64,000 nt of DNA from Clostridiaceae bacterium AM27-36LB (GTDB lineage Bacteria > Bacillota > Clostridia > Lachnospirales > Lachnospiraceae). The notes beneath the pieces were generated by a model. That model had not been told where the DNA came from and searched no databases. It was given only the letters and a program-made list of their open reading frames with translations. The DNA lies in the NCBI GenBank assembly GCA_003480725.1, contig QUJQ01000008.1, positions 1 to 64,000 of the forward strand. Reading direction: 5' to 3'. Of the stretch, positions 31,625 to 38,639 are shown piece by piece; position 1 is the first letter of the stretch, and each line of letters opens with the position of its first letter. Both the position numbers and the translations under genes were made by a program.

Positions 31625-32437
31625 TTAGGTTTTTAAACAAATCATCTTTACCATCTTGAATTGATCAGAAACTGCCATACTGACCTTTGTGGACAGCTTT
31701 AAACTGTTTTTAGGGATGTAACGATAGTATGGTTCCTCCGTAATCACTTTCACATTACCCCCGATTTTTGCTGCCAGTTCTTCCGTGGAATCCACATAAA
31801 AGAACATCTGTGCATCGGCATGGCCGACCTGTTTCATATATTTTTTCTTCATCATGGTCATGCCTCTTTTGTTCACCGTATCAAAAACGACTTCCATATT
31901 TCCAAATTGCCCAATCATACGTAAAAGGGCAATGACCTTATGTTCCTCAAAATAATGAAATAATCCGCCTGCAGTAACGAGAATAGGAGCATCAAGTACA
32001 TCATTGCGAACTTTTTTGATCCAATCCTTTGCAAAGGCATCCCCGGAAATATATAATTCCCTCTCTGGTTCGGGAAGAAGATCTCGCCGGTATTCGATCA
32101 CATGCGGCAGATCCACGGCATACCAGTGTGTCTTTCCGTTATCACATCGGTGATAGGTTGTCTCCAGACCACAGCCCAGCTGGACAATCACACCGTCCGG
32201 TCTGCGTTCCAGAAAAGCCCGAATAATCCGATCCATATTAGCAGACCGAGAAGCAGAGGCCAAAAGGGTATACTGGTTCTGCATATTCTGTTCAATCAAG
32301 TCTAACGGCAGCCTATTTTTCAATTCCAATGCCTTTTTATCATATAAAATTTGTGGGCAATGCTCAGCAGCATAAATTCTTCCCAGCATAGGGACAAACA
32401 GGGTATCCTCCACGACTCCTAACTTAGACATAGCCAA
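31625..32437 (-). CDS. Leucine carboxyl methyltransferase-type (PPM/TcmP-like) SAM methyltransferase
   Basis: 270 residues. Matches the LCM family: VPMLGRIYAAEHCPQILYD at the N-terminus, the SAM site VIVQLGCGLETTYHR (about residues 84-98), then WYAVDLPHVIEYRRDLLP and LVTAGGLFHYFEE. Family members O-methylate carboxylates or hydroxyls of small molecules, including natural products. Last gene of a five-gene minus-strand locus with another methyltransferase and two ABC half-transporters, 18 nt from its neighbour, so likely the same transcript. No terminator is obvious downstream. ATG with upstream AGGAGGTTTGGCT. Confidence 0.85.
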   Translation of the reverse strand: MAMSKLGVVEDTLFVPMLGRIYAAEHCPQILYDKKALELKNRLPLDLIEQNMQNQYTLLASASRSANMDRIIRAFLERRPDGVIVQLGCGLETTYHRCDNGKTHWYAVDLPHVIEYRRDLLPEPERELYISGDAFAKDWIKKVRNDVLDAPILVTAGGLFHYFEEHKVIALLRMIGQFGNMEVVFDTVNKRGMTMMKKKYMKQVGHADAQMFFYVDSTEELAAKIGGNVKVITEEPYYRYIPKNSLKLSTKVSMAVSDQFKMVKMICLKT

Positions 32438-32455
32438 ACCTCCTGTTTTGATACA

Positions 32456-33271
32456 TTACTTTCTGCCGACAAGCAGCCGGGAATACCCCAGCATCATCAT
32501 GGCAGCCCGACGGTGGGAGCCAAAAACTTCCTGTGCAGTGTCAACGAGTCGTACTTCCTCATACCCCATATCTCGCAGTTTCTGCGCAAAACCTTCCATG
32601 TCACCGTACATCTTTGGTTTCATATCATCGTTGAGTGCAAAGACGCCGCCTTTTTTCAATACCCGCAGGCTTTCCAGCAGCAGTTTCTGCATATCAGCAC
32701 CCATAACATTGTGATAGACATAGTTGCTGATGACTACATCAAAACTCTCATCTGGAAAGTCCAGCTGCTTCGCATCACCGTGCTGAAATACACAGCGGGA
32801 AGCCACGCCCTCCCTGGCAGCATTCTTCTCGCAGAGTGCTTTGCTGTAATTATACACAGCGCCCCAGTAATCAACACCAATTACTTTTGCTTTCGGCCAT
32901 GTCAGAGCTGAACGGATTGTCAATGCTCCGGAGCCGCAGCCTACTTCCAGAATCTTCCCCTCACCGTCATAGTCCAGATGAGAGAGAACGACTCGATGAA
33001 CCTGTTCCATAATTCCGCCACCGCCAAAGGCATACTGCCGCCTGATCCATGTGATCCAGATCAGCAAAACCAAAATTGCGATTGTGATAACAGTAAACAG
33101 AACACCAAGAACAGCGACATGTAATACATAAAAAGAGAGGACAGCCAGCACAGCGGCCAAAACTCCGATTCCGCCAATGATGTAAAAGACAGGGTTGGAC
33201 ATCCAGCTTCCATAGTCTTCTCCGTGGGTGCCAAGTCGGATATTTTCCTGCTTACAATGGTTCTTGTTCAT
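32456..33271 (-). CDS. Membrane-anchored class I SAM-dependent methyltransferase
   Basis: 271 residues. Two N-terminal transmembrane helices (VFYIIGGIGVLAAVLAVLSF and the VLGVLFTVITIAILVLLIWI stretch) precede a soluble class I methyltransferase: ILEVGCGSGALTIRSAL (motif I), VIGVDYW (II), FQHGDAKQLDFPDESFDVVISNYVYHNV (III-IV) and LKKGGVFALNDDM. GGAGGAAATGTA supports ATG 33271; the longer start at 33295 overlaps the ABC gene upstream. Membrane anchoring suggests a lipid-like or transported substrate, coupled to the exporters encoded just upstream. Confidence 0.87.
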   Translation of the reverse strand: MNKNHCKQENIRLGTHGEDYGSWMSNPVFYIIGGIGVLAAVLAVLSFYVLHVAVLGVLFTVITIAILVLLIWITWIRRQYAFGGGGIMEQVHRVVLSHLDYDGEGKILEVGCGSGALTIRSALTWPKAKVIGVDYWGAVYNYSKALCEKNAAREGVASRCVFQHGDAKQLDFPDESFDVVISNYVYHNVMGADMQKLLLESLRVLKKGGVFALNDDMKPKMYGDMEGFAQKLRDMGYEEVRLVDTAQEVFGSHRRAAMMMLGYSRLLVGRK

Positions 33272-33287
33272 TACATTTCCTCCTTCT

Positions 33288-35021
33288 TTACGCAAGTTTC
33301 CAATTCTGGCTTTCTGTCTGCAGTTTTACCATATGGGCATATACACCATTCTTTTCTTCCAGATCCTTTGGTGATCCTTCTTCTGCCACGGTGCCATCAG
33401 AAAGGACAACAATTTTATCTGCTCCTGCTACGGTACGCATCCTGTGGGCGATGACCAGAACCGTTTTATCTGCGATCAGACGGGAAAGGGCTGTCTGTAT
33501 CAGAGTTTCATTCTCCACATCCAGGGAAGCAGTAGCTTCATCTAAAAGAATGATCGGCGCATTTTTCAAAAATGCACGGGCAATAGAGATACGCTGGCGC
33601 TCTCCGCCGGAAAGTTCACAGCCATTTTCTCCGATCTTGGTATGCCATCCATCCGGCAGTTTTTCCGCAAATTCATCCACATTGGCAAGTTTCGCAGCAG
33701 CGATGACCTGTTCATCTGTGGCGTCTTTGTTTCCGATTCGGATATTTTCCAGAATCGTATTGTCAAACAGTGTAACATCCTGGAATACGATGGAATACAG
33801 AGAAAGCAGTGTTTCCGGGTCAATTCGGGATACATCCATGCCTCCCACGGTAATCTTTCCTCTGCGAATATCCCAGAACCTTGCTGCAAGCCGGGATACG
33901 GTTGTTTTTCCGCCGCCGGATGGGCCGACCAAAGCCGTAACCTCTCCCTGTTTTGCCGTAAAGGAAACATCTTTCAATACCGTTTCTCCGGTATTGTAGG
34001 CAAACCCAACATGGTCAAAGACAATATCATACCCCTGATTGGAAAGCCTGTCACTGCCTTGCTGGATCGGATGATCGAGAATCTCATTCATACGGGCAAT
34101 GTTGGTTCGTGTACTGATGACTGCCGCAAGATTCTGAAGTGCGCCCTGCAAAGGGTCATATAAACGGGATACTACCAAAAGGAACATAAAGAATGTAAGC
34201 ACGGAGAGGCTTCCCTGCATGAGCAGAACAGCTCCCACCAGCGCAACCGTTGCAATACCAAGCTTCAGCACCAGCGATGCGGAAACCACAAAAGCAGCAA
34301 GCCCAAATTCATTGAGGATGGAACGATGCTCCACGGCATGGATCTTCTTTTCCAGCCCCTTTAAATATGCCTGCTCCGCGTTGTTCGCTTTCAGGTCACG
34401 AACCGTTTCAATGCACTCCTGTATCCCGTCTGCGCAGGCCATCTTCACATCCATCGCTTTCTGATTCAGATTTTCCTGAATCTTTGCGGAAAATCCCACA
34501 ATCGCAAAGGCAACCGGCAGAACCCATAAGGCAGCCAGTGCCATTTTCCAGTCCGTAATGAGCAGACCGATGGAAATCAGGATCGTAGAAATGATTGAAC
34601 CTGCAAGCTCAGGGATAAAATGCGAAAAACTTTGTTCTAGGAAGGTACAGTCCGCCATAATCGTGCTGGTAAGATCGGCTAAATCCTTTTTCCCGAAAAA
34701 GGAAAGGGGAATCTTACGCAGATGCTCTGCAAGGGTAATGCGGCGGATACCGCTTTCTTTGTAAGTGGCAAAATAGGTCGCATTATATTGAAAGAAAGTG
34801 GTCAGCAGAATCAGGCCGATACACACCACGCAGCCTGCCACATAAAATGGAATTTTCCCACCGGGAACACCTCCGTTCATCAGATCGCTGACCATGTAAT
34901 ATAAAAGACCTACCGGAAACATCAAAGACAGATTCTGAAGGACACAGGCCAGGCAGCCTTTGATCAGGTCTTTTGCTCCCTGTTCAGACAGGGCATATTT
35001 TTTCTGCAGTTTTTTGATCAT
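33288..35021 (-). CDS. ABC exporter half-transporter (permease-ATPase fusion), second subunit
   Basis: 577 residues: six-helix type IV exporter domain (residues ~1-310) and C-terminal ATPase with Walker A GPSGGGKTT, signature LSGGERQR, Walker B IILLDEATAS and the IAHRM switch histidine. It resembles the IrtB/YbtQ branch of heterodimeric transporters, which handle siderophores or lipids. It begins 2 nt from the stop of its partner at 35023, so the two are translationally linked and very likely form a heterodimer. The direction (import versus export) cannot be decided from sequence. Confidence 0.88.
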   Translation of the reverse strand: MIKKLQKKYALSEQGAKDLIKGCLACVLQNLSLMFPVGLLYYMVSDLMNGGVPGGKIPFYVAGCVVCIGLILLTTFFQYNATYFATYKESGIRRITLAEHLRKIPLSFFGKKDLADLTSTIMADCTFLEQSFSHFIPELAGSIISTILISIGLLITDWKMALAALWVLPVAFAIVGFSAKIQENLNQKAMDVKMACADGIQECIETVRDLKANNAEQAYLKGLEKKIHAVEHRSILNEFGLAAFVVSASLVLKLGIATVALVGAVLLMQGSLSVLTFFMFLLVVSRLYDPLQGALQNLAAVISTRTNIARMNEILDHPIQQGSDRLSNQGYDIVFDHVGFAYNTGETVLKDVSFTAKQGEVTALVGPSGGGKTTVSRLAARFWDIRRGKITVGGMDVSRIDPETLLSLYSIVFQDVTLFDNTILENIRIGNKDATDEQVIAAAKLANVDEFAEKLPDGWHTKIGENGCELSGGERQRISIARAFLKNAPIILLDEATASLDVENETLIQTALSRLIADKTVLVIAHRMRTVAGADKIVVLSDGTVAEEGSPKDLEEKNGVYAHMVKLQTESQNWKLA

Positions 35022-35022
35022 A

Positions 35023-36795
35023 TCACTGCACCTCCTTTGTTACCTTCCATTGCACGGAAGTCTGGTAATTTTTCCACATACGGCTGAACATGCCATCTTT
35101 TGCAAGCAATTCACGGCTGTTGCCGCACTCGGCAACCTGTCCGTTGCAAATGACAAAAATCTGATCCACATTTGTTACGGTAGAAAGCCTGTGGGCAATC
35201 ATAATCACGGTCTTTCCCTCGGAAAGTCTTGAGAAAGCAGCCTGTACGCGGCTTTCGTTATCCGGGTCAGCAAAGGCAGTGGCTTCATCCAGAATGATGA
35301 TCGGTGCATTTTTCAGCATTACACGGGCAATGGCAATTCGCTGCTGCTCGCCGCCGGAAAGATAGACACCCTTTGTACCGATAACCGTATCCACACCCTG
35401 TGGGAGTTTTTCCAGAATATCATCGCACTGTGCGTGATGAAGAGCAGCCAGAACTTCCTCACGGGTAGCTTCCGGTTTTCCCATACGCACATTTTCCAGA
35501 ATGGATGCCTTGATCAGACGGCTGTTCTGAAATACGAAAGACACCGTGTTCATGAGTTCCTCTTTCGGGATGTCTTTCACATTAACACCACCGATTTTTA
35601 CCATTCCGCTCTGGGGATCAAAGAATCGGGAAATCAGGTTGGCAAGGGTTGTTTTTCCACCGCCGGACGGGCCTACAAAAGCTACCGTCTGCCCTGCAGG
35701 AATGGTCAGTGAAATATCTTTTAATACTTCTTTTTCTCCATCATAGCTGAAATGAACCGATTCCAGTTCCACGGAAGCGTTTTGAGGATGCTTTGGATGT
35801 TTCGTTTCCTCCAGAGGCTTCAAATGCAAAACGCTGTCAATTCTCTGTAAAGCGTCATCTACGATCATGGCATTTTCACTTTGGAACATGATGCGTGTCA
35901 GTGTAACAGAAATAACCGGCGTAATAATAATATAGAAAATGAGATCCAGTAAGAAACCGGAAGTCACACCGTCTTGTGTCAGCAACAGTCCTCCGGCGAT
36001 CAGTGTGGCAAAAACTCCGTTGATTGCAGCTGTATAGAACATCATCGGTGTCCGAAGCTGCTTGGTATAGGCGATCACCCATACTTTATAGCGGTCAATG
36101 GAGTCTTTAAACTTCTTAAAGGAAAAGATCGTCTGACCAAAGGTTTTTACCACCGGAATACCGCGGACATACTCTACCGCTTCATTAGACATATCATCCA
36201 GCGCATTCTGGTATTCTTTCATCTTTTCCTGCATCTGCTTTCCGGTCATTGCCATCATAATCAGAAAGCCCAGCACAACCGGAACAAGGCTCAACAGTCC
36301 CAGTCTCCAGTCAAACACGAACAGCAGCACCAAAAGACCGCAGGGGGTTGCAATGGCATTGGCTCTGTCGGGAAGCTGATGAGCGAGATAGGTTTCGGTG
36401 GCTGCACTGGATTCGTTGACGATTTTGCGCAGTTTTCCGCTGCCAAAACTCTCGGCAAATCCAAGAGGAAGCTTAACAATATGCTCCATGGTCTGGATAC
36501 GCAGGTTTGTGGCAATACGAAATGCCCCTAAATGGGAACACATAAGCCCGGCTATGTAGACAAGCACCGCCAGGACAGCAAACAATACTGCCATCCAGCC
36601 ATTGCTAGTCAGGTTCTGTGCCTGGTCAAAATCTGGTGCCACCTCCAGTACTTCCTTGATCATTTTCCAGATGTAATAGAATGGCACCAGAGCAATCAGG
36701 GCACTGATTGCAGAAAGCACCCAGGAAGCATAGGTCAGGTACTTATGGCTGCCTGCAATTTCCATCAGGCGTGATAAATTGGATTGTTTTTTCAA
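35023..36795 (-). CDS. ABC exporter half-transporter, first subunit
   Basis: 590 residues with the same membrane domain plus ATPase layout: Walker A GPSGGGKTTLANLISRFFD, signature LSGGEQQR, Walker B PIIILDEATAFADPDNE (the YbtP/IrtA-like DEATAF variant), IAHRLSTV switch. First gene of the ABC-ABC-methyltransferase-methyltransferase operon. GGAGGAATTTTTTTG precedes ATG 36795. Two inverted repeats lie in its upstream region (AGAACA-N6-TGTTCT at 36831 and GTTAG-N6-CTAAC at 36866), so it is probably repressed. The divergence from typical drug exporters suggests a dedicated substrate. Confidence 0.88.
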   Translation of the reverse strand: MKKQSNLSRLMEIAGSHKYLTYASWVLSAISALIALVPFYYIWKMIKEVLEVAPDFDQAQNLTSNGWMAVLFAVLAVLVYIAGLMCSHLGAFRIATNLRIQTMEHIVKLPLGFAESFGSGKLRKIVNESSAATETYLAHQLPDRANAIATPCGLLVLLFVFDWRLGLLSLVPVVLGFLIMMAMTGKQMQEKMKEYQNALDDMSNEAVEYVRGIPVVKTFGQTIFSFKKFKDSIDRYKVWVIAYTKQLRTPMMFYTAAINGVFATLIAGGLLLTQDGVTSGFLLDLIFYIIITPVISVTLTRIMFQSENAMIVDDALQRIDSVLHLKPLEETKHPKHPQNASVELESVHFSYDGEKEVLKDISLTIPAGQTVAFVGPSGGGKTTLANLISRFFDPQSGMVKIGGVNVKDIPKEELMNTVSFVFQNSRLIKASILENVRMGKPEATREEVLAALHHAQCDDILEKLPQGVDTVIGTKGVYLSGGEQQRIAIARVMLKNAPIIILDEATAFADPDNESRVQAAFSRLSEGKTVIMIAHRLSTVTNVDQIFVICNGQVAECGNSRELLAKDGMFSRMWKNYQTSVQWKVTKEVQ

Positions 36796-36830
36796 AAAAA
36801 TTCCTCCTTTTCTTTGTGTTTATGATAAAT

Positions 36831-36881
36831 AGAACACGTCTATGTTCTTCAATATCCGAATTTATGTTAGTTACAGCTAAC
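36831..36881. promoter_or_regulatory. Two candidate operators upstream of the ABC operon
   Basis: Perfect inverted repeats AGAACA-N6-TGTTCT (36831-36848) and GTTAG-N6-CTAAC (36866-36877, with the last base at 36881 by extension). The second recalls DtxR/MntR-type boxes (alternating TTAG and CTAA). Neither equals the TetR palindrome at 37535, so a different regulator may act here. Confidence 0.45.
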
Positions 36882-36904
36882 TTACAAGCAAAAATTATAA
36901 GGCA

Positions 36905-37528
36905 TTACTGCCCCATAATTTTCATCCATCCCGCTGTATAAAAGGCGCGCATTTCTCTGACGTAGTTTTCGGCATCTTTGAGCGGCATTTCGTGGATGAT
37001 CAATTCAAAAAAAGTATGAAACATTCCGGTGATCAGAATATGCTCTAGCGAAGGATCGATATGCGGAGAGGGCCGTCCAAGCTGCCTTAAGACATCCTGA
37101 TAGGCATGCGTCCCATCTACCTCAATCTCCACCATTTCATCAATTAGCCCGGCAAATTTTGTCCCTTCCGAACAGACAAGGATCAGTTTACATTCCTCTA
37201 AATGCTCATACGCATAATAGAGAATATCGTACATGCAGATTCCCGAAATATCACTCATGACTTCCGGCTGCTGGGCAGCTGGTAGTTCGGCGAACTCCTG
37301 CTGTGCCTTTATAAAACGGTTACGAATATATTCATAATGTTCACCAACGATGGCTTCAAAAAGTTCTTCTTTGCTTTTGTAATATCCGTAAAAGGCTCCG
37401 GTAGTCATTCCCACGGATTTCACAATATTCCGCAGGGAAGCGTCTTTATATCCTTTTTCTAAAAATTCTGCTTTCGCTGCCCGGTGGATATTTTCTAAAG
37501 TCGTTCCATTTCCGTTAATTTTGCACAC
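36905..37528 (-). CDS. TetR-family transcriptional regulator
   Basis: About 200-207 residues. HTH: ENIHRAAKAEFLEKGYKDASLRNIVKSVGMTTGAFYGYYKSKEELFEAIV is a clear TetR domain. The start is uncertain: GTG 37528 directly abuts AGGAGG, leaving no spacer, while an in-frame ATT (37516-37518) has the ideal 8-nt distance and gives a NGNGTTLENIH start typical of the family. Same strand and 109 nt upstream of the ABC pair; first gene of the locus. A palindrome just upstream (37535-37562) implies autoregulation. Confidence 0.85.
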   Translation of the reverse strand: MCKINGNGTTLENIHRAAKAEFLEKGYKDASLRNIVKSVGMTTGAFYGYYKSKEELFEAIVGEHYEYIRNRFIKAQQEFAELPAAQQPEVMSDISGICMYDILYYAYEHLEECKLILVCSEGTKFAGLIDEMVEIEVDGTHAYQDVLRQLGRPSPHIDPSLEHILITGMFHTFFELIIHEMPLKDAENYVREMRAFYTAGWMKIMGQ

Positions 37529-37534
37529 CTCCTA

Positions 37535-37562
37535 TATAACAGTGATATATAACGCTGTTATA
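37535..37562. promoter_or_regulatory. TetR autoregulatory operator
   Basis: TATAACAG (37535-37542) and CTGTTATA (37555-37562) form a perfect 8-bp inverted repeat with 12-nt spacing, immediately upstream of the tetR ribosome-binding site. Confidence 0.65.
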
Positions 37563-37713
37563 ATTATAATCTCTAAAAATTATTTTGTCAAGAGCAGCAA
37601 GAAATAGTTGCATAAAAATAGCAATCCAAACAGCATTCTGTACTTTATAACTGATAAAATTTTTAAATACTGGTTTTGATTTTCGCGGTAGCTGTGTTCA
37701 TTGAAAATTTGCA

Positions 37714-37734
37714 ATTTGCGAACAACTCGCATAT
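37714..37734. promoter_or_regulatory. Fur/Zur-type box 1
   Basis: ATTTGCGA-N5-TCGCATAT, an imperfect 21-bp dyad. Its right end overlaps the -35 hexamer of the fur-family gene promoter. Same core as box 2 (ATTTGCGA). Confidence 0.6.
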
Positions 37735-37762
37735 TGATTTTCTTGCTTTCTTGGATTATAAT
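37734..37762 (+). promoter_or_regulatory. Promoter of the zinc-uptake/regulator operon
   Basis: TTGATT (37734-37739), 17-bp spacer and TATAAT (37757-37762), 37 nt before the first start codon. It is flanked by two Fur-type boxes, so repression by metal-bound Fur/Zur protein is expected. Confidence 0.75.
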
Positions 37763-37783
37763 ATTTGCGAATGAAATGCAAAT
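37763..37783. promoter_or_regulatory. Fur/Zur-type box 2
   Basis: ATTTGCGAATGAAATGCAAAT has perfect outer ATTTGC...GCAAAT arms, 21 bp, directly downstream of the -10 element and 2 nt before GGAGGT. With box 1 it brackets the promoter. Confidence 0.65.
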
Positions 37784-37798
37784 TGGAGGTGTGGTGAC

Positions 37799-38194
37799 TT
37801 GCATAGCTACAATACGCGGCAGCGAAAGGTTCTGCTTGCCTATTTGAGCCAGCACCCGGACGAGCTGTTGTCCGCACGGCAAATTGCGGACGCTTTGGCA
37901 GATAAAAAAATCAGCCTGAGCGCCGTATATCGAAACCTTGCACAGTTAGAGACAGAGGAAAAAGTGCGTCGGAGCAGCAAGAGCGGCACGCGCGAGGTCT
38001 ACTATCAATACCTTGATGCCGAAAGCTGCAAAGGTGCGCTGCACATGAGCTGTATCAAATGCGGCAAGACCTTTCACATGGCAGATGGTAACGCAGCTTT
38101 GCTCGCAAAGCATTTGGCGCAGAGCGAACAGTTTATGTTGGACACGACTGACACGATCCTCTATGGAACTTGTTCAGACTGCAAGGGAAAATAA
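37799..38194 (+). CDS. Fur-family metalloregulator (Zur-like)
   Basis: 131 residues. Winged helix ARQIADALADKKISLSAVYRNLAQLETEEKVRR (recognition segment SLSAVYRNL), then the dimerisation domain with the two structural-zinc Cys pairs CIKCGKTF and CSDCKGK, and a H-x-H-type metal site around GALHMSCIK. Start TTG 37799, 8 nt after GGAGGT. Context (zinc ABC genes 450 nt downstream, two boxes at its own promoter) makes zinc the likely corepressor, i.e. Zur rather than Fur or PerR; the sequence alone does not settle it. Confidence 0.88.
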   Translation: MHSYNTRQRKVLLAYLSQHPDELLSARQIADALADKKISLSAVYRNLAQLETEEKVRRSSKSGTREVYYQYLDAESCKGALHMSCIKCGKTFHMADGNAALLAKHLAQSEQFMLDTTDTILYGTCSDCKGK

Positions 38195-38216
38195 CGATTG
38201 GAAAGGAGGACAGACC

Positions 38217-38513
38217 ATGACAAAGAAATTTCGTTTTATGACGGGCTTGCTGGCCGTAGTGCTGGCCTTTGTTATGCTGTCCTCTGTTGCCTATATCGCA
38301 GCGGAATCCGATCATGACTGTACTGGCGGGGACTGCGCCATCTGCCATCAGATCAACGTCTGCGAAAACCTGCTCAAAAGCATTGGGCTTGCTGGCTCCG
38401 CCGCAGCTACCGTAACGGCGATTCTATATATTCTGTGCCGGATCATTCCCTCCTGTACAGAGGTTGCCCGTACCTTTACGCTGGTTTCTCTCAAGGTCAA
38501 ACTTTCAAATTAA
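38217..38513 (+). CDS. Small Cys/His-rich membrane protein of the zinc locus
   Basis: 98 residues. An N-terminal hydrophobic helix or signal (FMTGLLAVVLAFVMLSSVAY), an extracytoplasmic loop HDCTGGDCAICHQINVCENLL with four Cys and two His, and a second helix (AAATVTAILYILCRII). GGAGGACAGACC precedes ATG 38217. The loop is a plausible Zn2+ binding site facing outward, and the gene lies between the Zur-like regulator and znuA. I do not recognise a named family, so a metal-sensing or metallochaperone role is inference. Confidence 0.72.
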   Translation: MTKKFRFMTGLLAVVLAFVMLSSVAYIAAESDHDCTGGDCAICHQINVCENLLKSIGLAGSAAATVTAILYILCRIIPSCTEVARTFTLVSLKVKLSN

Positions 38514-38515
38514 AA

Positions 38516-38615
38516 ATAAGAACTTTTTACAAGGGTGTAGTCTATCTGTTTTCGGATAGACTTTTTCGGCGTTGCTGTTACCCTTGTATTTTTGCGCCCA
38601 TTTTTAAGTTCTTAT
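38516..38615 (+). promoter_or_regulatory. Structured RNA leader of znuA: three nested stems with terminator-like hairpin
   Basis: Three concentric perfect helices: P1 ATAAGAACTT (38516-38525) / AAGTTCTTAT (38606-38615); P2 ACAAGGGT (38529-38536) / ACCCTTGT (38580-38587); P3 AGTCTATC (38539-38546) / GATAGACT (38555-38562) followed by TTTTTC. P3 plus its T-run alone looks like an intrinsic terminator. The leader ends 6 nt before the znuA ribosome-binding site. This could be a terminator, an attenuator, or a structured sensor; I do not recognise the family. Confidence 0.5.
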
Positions 38616-38639
38616 CATGATCTGGAGGTAACAAACCCT

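Noticed and set aside
37516..37528. Firm claim of an ATT start for the TetR gene
   Set aside because: GTG at 37528 remains possible although it touches the ribosome-binding site; evidence is weaker than for msrAB, so only mentioned as an alternative.
37580..37882. 100-residue frame on the minus strand opposite the fur-family gene
   Set aside because: It runs across the promoter, both Fur boxes and the regulator start, without a start signal or homology.
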